DNA of 64,000 bases, taken from contig NZ_CP152412.1 of NCBI RefSeq assembly GCF_038957035.1, positions 7,374,501 to 7,438,500 on the forward strand. The letters are read 5' to 3'. Under the pieces are notes generated by a model. The model was not told where the DNA came from. It searched no databases and saw nothing but the letters and a program-made list of their open reading frames with translations. Source of the DNA: Bradyrhizobium sp. B097 (GTDB taxonomy: Bacteria > Pseudomonadota > Alphaproteobacteria > Rhizobiales > Xanthobacteraceae). Both the position numbers and the translations under genes were made by a program. This document shows, piece after piece, positions 53,965-63,369 of the stretch (the first letter of the stretch is position 1; the number at the start of each line of letters is the position of its first letter).

Positions 53965-54264
53965 TCAGGCAGCTTCAGCTGTGGCTGAAACGTGGGCCTG
54001 GCAGTTGGCCGGGCAAACCCTGGCGCAGGCGCCACAGCCGATGCAGGCGCCCTGGTCATTCAGAACCATGATTTTCTTTTCGATCTCATCGTCCTCGTCA
54101 TCATCGAGGTCGACAAGTTCGCCCTCCTCGTCGATTCCTTTCAACGTCATGACATCCCGGCCGCACACCTTGAAACAGCGCCCACAGCCGATGCACTTCT
54201 TGGCATCGATCGAGATCAGATAGTCTGGCGTCCAGTCGCGGCCATCGCGCGTTGCAAATGACAT
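53965..54264 (-). CDS. fdxB: Nitrogenase-associated ferredoxin FdxB (ferredoxin III)
   Basis: 99 residues. Cluster motifs CIGCGRCFKVC and CIGCGACARVCP with an acidic insert of Asp/Glu between them, as in FdxB. Likely electron donor in nitrogenase or cofactor synthesis. Last gene of the nifD operon, 13 bases after the DUF683 gene. Confidence 0.93.
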   Translation of the reverse strand: MSFATRDGRDWTPDYLISIDAKKCIGCGRCFKVCGRDVMTLKGIDEEGELVDLDDDEDDEIEKKIMVLNDQGACIGCGACARVCPANCQAHVSATAEAA

Positions 54265-54277
54265 GAGCAGGGCCTCT

Positions 54278-54478
54278 CTAGGTATTTTCCAGCGACTTCA
54301 AATCATGGCTCTTGCGCTCGAGTTCGGCATAGGCATCGTGCGCCTTCTGCGCCACAGCCATGATCGAGGTCCAGTTGATGGGCAATTCCTCCGAAAGATC
54401 GTGCAGATCCATTTTTGCTTGTAGCGCTTTGGCCGACAGTTTCTTTAGTTCTGCCTTTAGTGTTTCACGATCGCTCAT
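54278..54478 (-). CDS. Small helical nif protein (DUF683/CCE_0567 family)
   Basis: 66 residues, two-helix protein: LKAELKKLSAKALQAKMDLH and AVAQKAHDAYAELERKSHDL. This family is regularly found between the nifX-DUF269 pair and fdxB. Function unknown. Confidence 0.88.
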   Translation of the reverse strand: MSDRETLKAELKKLSAKALQAKMDLHDLSEELPINWTSIMAVAQKAHDAYAELERKSHDLKSLENT

Positions 54479-54486
54479 GATTGTCC

Positions 54487-54948
54487 TCAGTAATTCGCCA
54501 CGTCTGGAAATTTTCGGATCAGGTCGATTCCGTCCCTGACATATTTGTCACCCTCCTGCGCGAGCTTTGCGAGGTTATCGAAGCCGAAGCGATGCACATC
54601 GCGCAGTTGCTTGTTCACGGCGATCAAGCGCCCTCCGATCAGCACCATGCGGCCAAAGCCTTCATGATGCAGCTTGAGGATCGGCTGGATCATCACGCCG
54701 GTGACCCGTTCGATCGAAAGCGCGACCGCATTGAAGAACAGCTCCAGCCGCCACAGCGTATCGGGATCAGGATCGCCGACAATCGGCAATGCGCGCCGCT
54801 TCTCCTTGTCCAAGATATAGGGTTCGAGCAGATCGAGATCGCTCTTGGCCTCCCAGGCTCCGTTGGTATCCTCGGCGCGACAAATTTGGACCAGCTCCTT
54901 GAGGAACGGCAAATCGACGGCGCTGCCCAGCTCTATTTCTGCGGTCAT
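54487..54948 (-). CDS. NifX-associated protein (DUF269)
   Basis: 153 residues. [40 protein letters not shown] and [20 protein letters not shown] fit the DUF269 family, always found after nifX. Probably assists FeMo-cofactor assembly. 6 bases after nifX. Confidence 0.92.
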   Translation of the reverse strand: MTAEIELGSAVDLPFLKELVQICRAEDTNGAWEAKSDLDLLEPYILDKEKRRALPIVGDPDPDTLWRLELFFNAVALSIERVTGVMIQPILKLHHEGFGRMVLIGGRLIAVNKQLRDVHRFGFDNLAKLAQEGDKYVRDGIDLIRKFPDVANY

Positions 54949-54954
54949 ATTATC

Positions 54955-55350
54955 TCATTCGTCGAACTCGAAAGTGCGCCGTTGGTCCCTCGCCATGACC
55001 TTGCGTAGCCAGGGAGGTGGCGTTCCCTTCAGGACGCGCTCGAGCTTTTCGAGCAGCACAAGGATGTCTTCTGGCTTGTTCACCTTGATGGGGTGGATCT
55101 TGTTGGCGACCACCCGCGCAGCACCGGCACCGCCAATAGCGGCGACGTAAAGGATTGCGCAATCCTTAATGGCATCGATCTTCGGTGCCAACTTGTCGTC
55201 GTTGCCGTCTTCCTTGAGATCGCCCTCAAACTCAACCGCTTTGAGAAACACGTGCCCGCTTGGCGCGACATCGTAGATAGCGATATTCCTTGCCCAACCA
55301 AAATGGGCATCGACGCGTCTTAGGTCTTGAGTGGCGAATGCGACTTTCAT
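54955..55350 (-). CDS. nifX: FeMo-cofactor carrier NifX
   Basis: 131 residues from the ATG at 55350. KVAFATQDLRRVDAHFGWAR and CAILYVAAIGGAGAARVV match NifX/NafY-type cofactor binding domains. Carries NifB-co or VK-cluster to NifEN. The start overlaps the nifN stop by 4 bases. Confidence 0.95.
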   Translation of the reverse strand: MKVAFATQDLRRVDAHFGWARNIAIYDVAPSGHVFLKAVEFEGDLKEDGNDDKLAPKIDAIKDCAILYVAAIGGAGAARVVANKIHPIKVNKPEDILVLLEKLERVLKGTPPPWLRKVMARDQRRTFEFDE

Positions 55351-56756
55351 GCAATCGACCTCTCGGCTGCACCGACAGCGCTGCGGTGCCCGGATCTCGG
55401 TGGCAGTGCGGCCGCAGCCCGCCATCTGTCGGGTGTAGGCTGATGGTTCTCCTCGCGGTCCGCGATCACGAGATTGGCGATGTCGAAGATCAGATCGCGC
55501 GCACCACGATAACCGATGGATAATTGGTGCCCTGCGCCAAGTCGATCGAACATCGGAAAACCCGCACGATAGAACGGAATTTTCAGCCGAGCCGCCGCTT
55601 GCCTGCCGTGCGAATGCGTGATCAGCAAGTCGCAATGCTTGGTTCTGGCAAGCTCTTCCAGATCCTCAAGATCGCCAATTAGCACCTGTTTGGCTTTGAT
55701 CCGCTCGATCACCTGCGACAGCGTGGTCGTTACGGCCGCGCACACCTGCGCACCCATGTCATGCAGCATACTGGAGAGATCAAACAAGAGATCCGGCTCT
55801 GCGGCGATCGCGAGTCTGCGACCGCCAATATGGAAGTGGGCGTCCAGCATCGCATCGGTGAGCTGGCCGCGCTGGCGCCGATATTTCAATGGTACGGGCC
55901 GACCGCTGATCTCGCTTAGAAAAGTCATGAATTCGTCGTTCGGACTAAGGCCGCAGAGCCGCTCGAAGAGGCGAAATGGCACGCCGCTCTTGGCCTGCAT
56001 GGCCTCTGCCGCGCGCCGCATCTGCGCGCCGATTGCTATCGTCCACCCGGCGCGGCCCATGCTCGCAATTTCGTCGACACCGATGCCGCCGATGGTCGTT
56101 GGCGTAAACTCATCGGGGATATGCCCATCGAGCGATCCCGCCAGATCAGGCAGGAAGGACGGCCGCAACCCAAAATCCTCCAGAATGGCACGGAGTTCGT
56201 CAACATCACCCGGCGTGAGGTGACATCCTGGAAGAACATTCACTCGCGAGGGATCGCGAAGGCCATTGACGCTGGGCCGTTCCACCAGCAACTCCACGAT
56301 GCGCGCCACAGCCTTCTCCCAGCCGTCCTGGAACGCACCCTTGAAATCGGGCGTCGAGACATAGACCAGCGCCAATTTCGCGAGTTGCGGATGCTTGTCC
56401 CGGATGAGCTTGAGGTAGGCATCCACATCGTCACCATTGGTCTCGGTGACACCGGTCGAGCAGATTCCGATGATCTTTGGCTTGGCGCGGTTGTAGATAT
56501 TCAGTATCGCCTGCTCGAGATTCTCATAGCCGCCGAGCACGGTCGAGACCTCACTCATCGCCGTGGTCTGCAGCGGCACGGCCTCCCTGAAATGCCGCAC
56601 AAAGAGCGTGAGCCCGAAGGAAGTGCACCCTTGCGAGCCGTGCAGAAGCGGCATCGCCTCACGCAGCCCCATGAGGGCGAATGCACCGCCGATCGGCTGG
56701 CTCATCTTCAGCGGATTGACCGCGCAGGCTTTTGTCGGCGCCGTGACGATGGCCAT
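55347..56756 (-). CDS. nifN: FeMo-cofactor scaffold subunit NifN
   Basis: 469 residues, NifK-like. Early cysteine region LLHGSQGCTSFGLTLFVRHF, ICSTGVTETNGDDVDAY, LTPGDVDELRAILEDFGLRP. Forms the NifE2N2 scaffold on which NifB-co is matured. Normal length, intact; 9 bases after nifE. Confidence 0.97.
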   Translation of the reverse strand: MAIVTAPTKACAVNPLKMSQPIGGAFALMGLREAMPLLHGSQGCTSFGLTLFVRHFREAVPLQTTAMSEVSTVLGGYENLEQAILNIYNRAKPKIIGICSTGVTETNGDDVDAYLKLIRDKHPQLAKLALVYVSTPDFKGAFQDGWEKAVARIVELLVERPSVNGLRDPSRVNVLPGCHLTPGDVDELRAILEDFGLRPSFLPDLAGSLDGHIPDEFTPTTIGGIGVDEIASMGRAGWTIAIGAQMRRAAEAMQAKSGVPFRLFERLCGLSPNDEFMTFLSEISGRPVPLKYRRQRGQLTDAMLDAHFHIGGRRLAIAAEPDLLFDLSSMLHDMGAQVCAAVTTTLSQVIERIKAKQVLIGDLEDLEELARTKHCDLLITHSHGRQAAARLKIPFYRAGFPMFDRLGAGHQLSIGYRGARDLIFDIANLVIADREENHQPTPDRWRAAAALPPRSGHRSAVGAAERSIA

Positions 56757-56765
56757 GATACCTCC

Positions 56766-58412
56766 CTATTCTGCGGCCTGTAGCGCGGCAGATGGCGAGG
56801 ACACCAAGATTTCCTCGATACGTCTCTTGCAGCAGCCACCGACCGCATCAGTGTACTCTCTAACTGCCTCGACGCTCCTCAGACCATGCCCGTAGATCGC
56901 ATCCTCGATCGTGCCGAGATCGACCGTGTTACAGAAGCAGATTTTCCTCGCGCGGCGCGCCGTTTCGGCGAGCGCCGGATCGCAGGCGATCCCGGCCACC
57001 GGCGATTGCATCTGCACCTTCACCCTGGCCAAAGCCTCCCATGGCGCCGGTCGACGTAGCTGTTCCCACATCGGATTGGAGAGCGACTTATCGATCTCCT
57101 CCACAAGTTTGACCATGCCGACATAGCCCAGATAGGCGTGGCAACGCTCCTGGTTGATATCGAGCCAGGGCACCGCCGCTTTCAACGCGACGAACTGCGA
57201 TTTGCCGCCCGATAGCATGACGTCCGCCTTTGCGTCCTTCAACATCTTGTACATTTCCCGGGGCGTCATATCCTCGATCATGTGGGCATCTTGCCCCATA
57301 AGCTCCCTGATGCGTTCCTTGTCCTTCCTTGTTGACTTCTTCACACTGGTTCCGACCAGTTCGAGCCCGGCTTCCTGTAGTGCAGCAACGACCGACCACG
57401 ACTTGACGCCGCCGGTAATCAACAAAGCCTTCTTGCCTTTGAAGCGTGGCTGGTACGGCTCGATCGCAGCCCAGGCCCACGCTTCCTCGCGCGCGATCAC
57501 CGCTTCGGTGCGCCCGAGCAGCTCTTTCGGCGCGCCGCGTTCAACCAACAAGCGGGCAATCTGACGCAGCGAATCGCTTGAATCCTGGATGCCGTAGAAT
57601 GACCCTTCGAAGAATGGGATCCCGAAACGTTCCTCCATCTTGCGTGCGACGTTGATCATGGCCTTTGAGCACACCAACATCGCCGCCCGCGCGCGATGGG
57701 ATGACGCGACTTCGCCATATTTGCCATCGCCCGAGATGCAGGAGAGAATCCGGATTCCGAGCTCATCTAACAATGGCTTCACTTGCCAGAGCTCTCCCGA
57801 GAGATTGTATTCTCCGATCAGGTTGATATCGTACGGCGTGGTGCAGTCCGGCTCCCGCGTCCCGATCACATGGTCGAGCAAGGCCTCGCCGGCGAGCTTG
57901 TTACCGAGGTTCTTGGAACCAACGAACCCCGGGGAGTTGATCGGGATCACGGGCCTGCCGAACCTTTTGGATGCCGCCTTACAGACCGCGTCGATGTCGT
58001 CACCGATCATCGCCGGGATGCAGGTCTGATAGACGAAGATGGCGGGCGGGTCGCACTTGTCCACGATTTCCTTGATCGCTTTACAAAGGCGCTTCTCGCC
58101 TCCAAATACGATATCGGTTTCGTTCATGTCGGTTGTGAATGCGGTGCGCCACAGATTCGAGCCGGAAGACACCGCGCCGCGATTGTCCCAGGAGTTACCT
58201 TCACACGCGATCGGACCATGCACCAGGTGAGCAACGTCGGTAAACGGCTGCAGCGCAATCTTGGCGCCGTCGAAGGCACAGCCGCCCGCCGCACTGCCCG
58301 GCTGCAGCTGCTGAGTGCAGCCCTTCTTGCGCTCGGCCTCCGACTTGCTGCCATTCTTGGCGCAGCCCGGCTCGTCGAAAATATTCTGGACCGTGGCCGC
58401 TAGCGAATTCAT
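56766..58412 (-). CDS. nifE: FeMo-cofactor scaffold subunit NifE
   Basis: 548 residues, long form as in bradyrhizobia. PGSAAGGCAFDGAKIALQPF, HGPIACEGNSWDNRGA, LISCI-type ILSCISGDGKYGEV and a C-terminal extension with CCKRRIEEI that may hold another Fe-S site. NifD-like partner of NifN. 98 bases after nifK. Confidence 0.97.
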   Translation of the reverse strand: MNSLAATVQNIFDEPGCAKNGSKSEAERKKGCTQQLQPGSAAGGCAFDGAKIALQPFTDVAHLVHGPIACEGNSWDNRGAVSSGSNLWRTAFTTDMNETDIVFGGEKRLCKAIKEIVDKCDPPAIFVYQTCIPAMIGDDIDAVCKAASKRFGRPVIPINSPGFVGSKNLGNKLAGEALLDHVIGTREPDCTTPYDINLIGEYNLSGELWQVKPLLDELGIRILSCISGDGKYGEVASSHRARAAMLVCSKAMINVARKMEERFGIPFFEGSFYGIQDSSDSLRQIARLLVERGAPKELLGRTEAVIAREEAWAWAAIEPYQPRFKGKKALLITGGVKSWSVVAALQEAGLELVGTSVKKSTRKDKERIRELMGQDAHMIEDMTPREMYKMLKDAKADVMLSGGKSQFVALKAAVPWLDINQERCHAYLGYVGMVKLVEEIDKSLSNPMWEQLRRPAPWEALARVKVQMQSPVAGIACDPALAETARRARKICFCNTVDLGTIEDAIYGHGLRSVEAVREYTDAVGGCCKRRIEEILVSSPSAALQAAE

Positions 58413-58510
58413 CCGTTTTTCCTCTCAGCCGAAGCCAATTGCAAGGTCACCCATCGTGCGCCTGTGCCATCGTCGAGTTTTTTCGGCGATGGCATGCGCA
58501 CTGTTCGTCA

Positions 58511-60067
58511 TCAACGAATGATGTCGAAGCTGTAGTCAGTTTTGCCAAGAACGTTGGTCTTCTTGTCGATTTCGTCGAATATCTTGTCGAGGATCTTCAC
58601 CAGCACATTCAGGCCGCCCTGATAGCCCCATACAGGGGAGCGGTGATGGTGATGCCGATCAAAAACTGGAAAGCCGATGCGGATCAGTGGCGTTCCAGTG
58701 TCACGCTCGAGATACTTGCCATAGGTGTTGCCAATCAGAAGATCGACCGGCTCGGTGAACAAGAGCGAGCGCATGTGCCAGAGGTCCCGGCCCGGATAGG
58801 ACTGGCAGGTCTGCCCGAACGGTGAGCTTGCAAACAGCGCCTGCATTTTTTCCTGCCACGCCTTATTGCCGTTGGTCGACAGCACATGGGTCGGCTCGGC
58901 GCCAAGTTCGAGCAGAAAGGCAGCTAACCCATAGCAGAGATCTGGATCGCCATAGATCGCAAACTTCTTGCCATGGATATGCGCGCTGGAGTCAGCGATG
59001 GCATCAACCAAGCGGCCACGCTCTCGCGCGAGTTGCTCCGGGATCTCCTTGCCGCTGATGCGTGATAACGCCACGAGAAAGTCATCCGTTGCGGATACGC
59101 CCACCGGGTAATTGAAAGACACGACGTCCTGACCATGCTCGGATACAAACGGCAGCGTTTTTTCCGTACACCACTGCTGCATGGAGATTGTCGCCTTGGC
59201 GTGAATCGCGTTGGCCGCGTCTTCCAGCGTGGTGCCGCCGTCATACATGCGGAACTCGCCATCTGTCGGGGTGTCGAAGACTTCCGAATTATCGGCCAGT
59301 ACCGTGTGTTGGATGCCCATCAATGCCAAGATGCGCTTGATCTCGCGAAGGTTTCCGACGGTGTAGCCATCGAACCCGCCAATGATGTTGATTGCCTCGT
59401 TTGGCTTGCGCTCTAGCTTTGGCGCTGTTCCAGCCTTGCCGTCCCAAAAATGCTCCAGAATGCCCTTGAGCGCGTTGTCATAGCCGGTGACGTGGCTGCC
59501 GACGAACGCTGGTGTGTGCGCGAACGGCACATCGAACTCCGTCGGAACAGAGCCTTTCTCCTTCGACGTCTTGATGAAGGCGTTGAGGTCATCGCCGATC
59601 ACCTCAGCCATGCAGGTCGTGGAAACCGCGATCATCTTGGGTTTGTACATGTTGTAGCTGTTGGCGAGCCCGTCGATCATGTTGTTCAGGCCGCCAAATA
59701 CAGCAGCGTCTTCCGTCATCGACGAAGAGACGCAGGAGCTCGGCTCCTTGAAGTGCCGCGACAGATGGCTGCGGTAATAGGCCACGCAGCCTTGCGAGCC
59801 GTGGACGAATGGCAGCGTGCCCTCAAAGCCAACCGAGGCGAATACGGCGCCAAGCGGCTGGCAGGCTTTGGCCGGATTTACCGCCAGCGCCTCCCGCGCA
59901 AAGTTCTTCTCGCGGTACTCCGGTGTTTTCGTCCATTCCTTGATACGTTCGACCTCAGCGGGATCGCGGGGATTCTCGAATATTTTCTTGGTGGCCAGCA
60001 TCTGCTGATATTCTGGACCGCGGAACAGTTCGAGATGATCGAGCACGTGTTCTGCACTCTGCGCCAT
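58511..60067 (-). CDS. nifK: Nitrogenase MoFe protein beta subunit NifK
   Basis: 518 residues. P-cluster ligands in [35 protein letters not shown] and [14 protein letters not shown]. With NifD it forms the alpha2beta2 MoFe protein. 67 bases after nifD. Intact. Confidence 0.99.
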   Translation of the reverse strand: MAQSAEHVLDHLELFRGPEYQQMLATKKIFENPRDPAEVERIKEWTKTPEYREKNFAREALAVNPAKACQPLGAVFASVGFEGTLPFVHGSQGCVAYYRSHLSRHFKEPSSCVSSSMTEDAAVFGGLNNMIDGLANSYNMYKPKMIAVSTTCMAEVIGDDLNAFIKTSKEKGSVPTEFDVPFAHTPAFVGSHVTGYDNALKGILEHFWDGKAGTAPKLERKPNEAINIIGGFDGYTVGNLREIKRILALMGIQHTVLADNSEVFDTPTDGEFRMYDGGTTLEDAANAIHAKATISMQQWCTEKTLPFVSEHGQDVVSFNYPVGVSATDDFLVALSRISGKEIPEQLARERGRLVDAIADSSAHIHGKKFAIYGDPDLCYGLAAFLLELGAEPTHVLSTNGNKAWQEKMQALFASSPFGQTCQSYPGRDLWHMRSLLFTEPVDLLIGNTYGKYLERDTGTPLIRIGFPVFDRHHHHRSPVWGYQGGLNVLVKILDKIFDEIDKKTNVLGKTDYSFDIIR

Positions 60068-60134
60068 TGTTAAGATCCTTCACTATCGAAATTGGTATCG
60101 CCCCAGCTCTCCGCGGGGAGCGAGATCAGTTGCT

Positions 60135-61637
60135 TTATTCCGCGGCCAAGAGCTTGACTTTCGGCGCTTCTTTCCAGGGCGCCTTCGTCTTCTTCCAGAC
60201 CGGCGAGTTGACAGCCATGTCCATGTCGCGCGCGAAGATCGCAAAGCCGTCATAGCCGTGATATGGGCCCGAATAGTCCCAGGAATGCATTTGCCGGAAT
60301 GGCACACCCATCTTTTGGAAAACGTATTTTTCCTTGATGCCCGAGCCGACCAGGTCGGGCTGGAGCTTTTCGACGAAGCGCTCGAACTCATAGCCAGTGA
60401 CGTCGTCGTAGATGAGCGTGCTGTCCTTTACGTAGTGCTGGGCGGTGCGCTGATAGTCATCGTTGTGGCCGAACTCGTACCCGGTGCCTACGACTTCCAT
60501 CCCGAGGTCCTCGTATGCGCCAATCACGTGACGCGGACGAAGTCCGCCGACGTATAGCATCACCGTCTTGCCCTCCAGGCGAGGGCGATATTTTGCGATC
60601 ACGGCGTTCACCAGCGGCTGGTACTTTTCAATCACCCGCTCGGCGCCTTCCTTGATCTTATCGTCGAAATAGCCCGCAATCTTGCGCAGCGATTCTGCGA
60701 TCTTTGAAGGTCCGAAGAAGTTATATTCGCACCAGGGGATACCGAACTTTTCTTCCATGTGGCGGGAGATGTAGTTCATCGAACGGTAGCAATGCAGAAT
60801 GTTGAGCTTTGCCTTCGGCGTCGCCTCGAGCTCGGCGAGCGAACCGTCACCGGACCACTGCGCAATCACCCGCAGTCCCATTTCCTCCAGCAGAATTCGC
60901 GATGACCAGGCGTCGCCGCCGATATTGTAATCTCCGATGATCGCAACATCGTACGGCGTCGGCTCGAACTTTGAATTGCCCTCGGGCTCGAGCTTGTCGA
61001 AAATCCAGTCGCGCACCGCATCATTGGCAATGTGGTGGCCGAGCGACTGCGACACGCCGCGAAAGCCCTCACAGCGGACCGGCACGATGGTCTTGCCGTC
61101 ATATTCCTTGGATTTCGCTCTTGATACGGCCTCGATGTCATCCCCAATCAGTCCGATCGGGCATTCCGACTGGATAGTGATGCCGTTGTTGAGTGGAAAA
61201 AGCTCCTGGATTTCGTCAATGACTTTGACCAGCTTCTTGTCGCCACCAAATACGATATCCTTTTCCTGGAAGTCGGAGGTGAATTGCAGGGTCACGAAAC
61301 TATCGATGCCCGTCGTGCCGACGTAGTAATTGCGCCGCGAGCCCCACGAATACTGACCGCAGCCAACCGGGCCATGGCTGATATGGACCATGTCCTTGAT
61401 CGGTCCCCAGACCACCCCCTTGGACCCTGCATAGGCACAGCCTCTGATGGTCATCACTCCGGGTATGGATTTGATGTTGGACTTGACCCCGCAGTCGGAC
61501 TTGCCGGCTTGGTGAACGTTGAGGTGCTTGGCGCGCCGTTTCGCGGTCTTCTCCGGATAGACCTTCAGCACCTCCTCAATCAGCTCTTTGTTGCGAGCCC
61601 TGATTTCTGCGATGCTCTGGGTCGTGGCGAGACTCAT
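60135..61637 (-). CDS. nifD: Nitrogenase MoFe protein alpha subunit NifD
   Basis: 500 residues from the ATG at 61637 (AAGGA 7 bases before). P-cluster cysteines in [37 protein letters not shown] and [16 protein letters not shown]; FeMo-co ligands Cys in [20 protein letters not shown] and His in [18 protein letters not shown]. First gene of nifDKENX-DUF269-DUF683-fdxB. A Lys-rich C-terminus is normal. Intact. Confidence 0.99.
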   Translation of the reverse strand: MSLATTQSIAEIRARNKELIEEVLKVYPEKTAKRRAKHLNVHQAGKSDCGVKSNIKSIPGVMTIRGCAYAGSKGVVWGPIKDMVHISHGPVGCGQYSWGSRRNYYVGTTGIDSFVTLQFTSDFQEKDIVFGGDKKLVKVIDEIQELFPLNNGITIQSECPIGLIGDDIEAVSRAKSKEYDGKTIVPVRCEGFRGVSQSLGHHIANDAVRDWIFDKLEPEGNSKFEPTPYDVAIIGDYNIGGDAWSSRILLEEMGLRVIAQWSGDGSLAELEATPKAKLNILHCYRSMNYISRHMEEKFGIPWCEYNFFGPSKIAESLRKIAGYFDDKIKEGAERVIEKYQPLVNAVIAKYRPRLEGKTVMLYVGGLRPRHVIGAYEDLGMEVVGTGYEFGHNDDYQRTAQHYVKDSTLIYDDVTGYEFERFVEKLQPDLVGSGIKEKYVFQKMGVPFRQMHSWDYSGPYHGYDGFAIFARDMDMAVNSPVWKKTKAPWKEAPKVKLLAAE

Positions 61638-61692
61638 GCTGATGTCCTTCAAGGGTTAGCTATTGGGAGAGCGACTTCCTGAGCAAGACTTT

Positions 61693-61708
61693 TGCAACGA
61701 GCATGCCA
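61693..61708 (-). promoter_or_regulatory. Sigma-54 promoter of nifD
   Basis: Minus strand TGGCATGCTCGTTGCA, perfect -24/-12 element, 55 bases before the nifD start. Confidence 0.9.
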
Positions 61709-61778
61709 ATGCGGCGCGAGCACAAAAAGCAGAGTGATTGAAATCGATTAGCGCATTCCGTGGTCTCGGACTGGGTAT

Positions 61779-61844
61779 TGTTGCTAACGCGACATCGCGC
61801 TTTGTCCGAAGAACCCTTCGTTTGGTCCTGTTCGAAATGGAACA
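61779..61844 (-). promoter_or_regulatory. Two NifA sites upstream of nifD
   Basis: Exact TGT-N10-ACA at 61779-61794 (TGTTGCTAACGCGACA) and 61829-61844 (TGTTCGAAATGGAACA), 70 and 120 bases upstream of the -24 box. They are 50 bases apart, close to five helical turns. Confidence 0.87.
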
Positions 61845-62121
61845 CGGGCTGGCACTACGTGAAATGCACCGCGCGATTTGCGGCGCGCGGCTGTTGATCG
61901 CCGTACTTCGCGATCACCCTGGCGGGAGGCAGCCCGCAACGAGGGAAACCGCCCGCAGGGCCGGCTGGCCGACTGCGGGCTTGCCAATGCCATCTATGCT
62001 TGCCGAGACCTACAGAGACTTACCTCTACGATGGCGATGATGCCCCATGGGCAAGACCTCATCATCATCCCGAGGTCAATACAAACTGGCCTAGCCACTT
62101 AGACGTGGCAAGCTCGCCGGC
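61845..62121. other. Intergenic stretch between sufS and the nifD control region
   Basis: No gene seen. It lies between the end of sufS and the NifA sites of nifD, both on the minus strand. GC-rich partial palindromes are present but none is a clear terminator. Confidence 0.4.
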
Positions 62122-63369
62122 TCACGAGAACAGCTGCCGCGCCTTGATGAGCGCCAGCACGAGCGTATCAATCTCTTCACATGTGTTGTAAAGTCCGAAA
62201 GATGCGCGGCACGTCGCCAGCACGCCGAAGCGCTCGAGCAGCGGCATCGCGCAATGGCTCCCCGCCCGAACCGCTACTCCGGCACGGTCGATGACGGTGG
62301 CGATATCATGCGCATGCGCGCCTTTCATATCAAAGGAGATGACCGGCCCCTTCTCGGCCGTCGTCCCGATCATGCGCACGGAGTTGATGTCCCCCAGCTT
62401 CTCCTGCGCGTAAGCGAGCAGCGCGTTCTCGTGCTTGCGAATCCGCTCCTTGCCTATTGAATTGATGTAATCCACAGCCGCCCCCAAACCGATCGCCTCG
62501 ACGATCGGCGGCGTACCTGCCTCGAACCGGTGCGGCGGACCACCATAGATGACGCCCGCACGCGAGACCTGACGGATCATCTCGCCGCCACCGTTGAAGG
62601 GCGGCATCGATGCCAGATGCTCAGACTTGCCGTAAAGCACGCCGATCCCGGTCGGACCATAGAGTTTGTGGCCTGTCATCACGTAGAAATCGCAATCGAT
62701 GTTGCAGACGTCGACGGTCAGATGGACGCATCCTTGCGAGCCGTCGACCAGCACCGGGATACCACGCGCATGTGCGATCCTCACGACGTCTTTGACCGGC
62801 AGGACGGTACCTAGCACGTTCGACATCTGGGTGATCGCAACCATCTTGGTGCGCGGGGTCAGGAGCCGCTCAAATGCATCGAGCAGGAAGTTGCCGTCGT
62901 CATCCACTGGCGCCCATTTGATGACTGCGCCGAGCCGTTCCCTTAGAAAATGCCACGGTACGATATTGGAGTGGTGTTCCATAATAGACAGAACGATCTC
63001 ATCACCCGGGGTGATGCGTTCACGGCCAAAGGTCTGGGCGACCAGATTGATGGCCTCCGTGGCGCTGCGGGTGAAGACGATCTCCTCGTTTAGATGTGCG
63101 TTCACAAATCGCGCCACCTTGGTACGGGCACCTTCATACGCCTCGGTCGCCGCGTTAGCGAGGTAGTGCAGGCCACGATGTACGTTGGCATACTCGCTGG
63201 AATACACCTGCATCATACGGTCAAGCACCGCCTTCGGCTTTTGCGCGGATGCAGCGTTATCGAGGTAAACAAGCGGCTTGCCGTACACCGTCATGGCCAG
63301 CGCAGGAAAGTCCGTACGCAGACGGTTGACCTCGTAACGACCATTGCTAATCGCGGGATGCACGCTCAT
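62122..63369 (-). CDS. sufS: Cysteine desulfurase SufS
   Basis: 415 residues of the group II (SufS/CsdA) type. YLDNAASAQKP near 36, PLP lysine in VMTGHKLYGPTGIGVLYGKS, catalytic Cys in VRAGSHCAMPLLERFGV. Transfers sulfur for the SufBCD assembly complex. The start overlaps sufD by 4 bases. It lies directly upstream of the nifD operon on the same strand, so this suf set may serve nitrogenase. Confidence 0.96.
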   Translation of the reverse strand: MSVHPAISNGRYEVNRLRTDFPALAMTVYGKPLVYLDNAASAQKPKAVLDRMMQVYSSEYANVHRGLHYLANAATEAYEGARTKVARFVNAHLNEEIVFTRSATEAINLVAQTFGRERITPGDEIVLSIMEHHSNIVPWHFLRERLGAVIKWAPVDDDGNFLLDAFERLLTPRTKMVAITQMSNVLGTVLPVKDVVRIAHARGIPVLVDGSQGCVHLTVDVCNIDCDFYVMTGHKLYGPTGIGVLYGKSEHLASMPPFNGGGEMIRQVSRAGVIYGGPPHRFEAGTPPIVEAIGLGAAVDYINSIGKERIRKHENALLAYAQEKLGDINSVRMIGTTAEKGPVISFDMKGAHAHDIATVIDRAGVAVRAGSHCAMPLLERFGVLATCRASFGLYNTCEEIDTLVLALIKARQLFS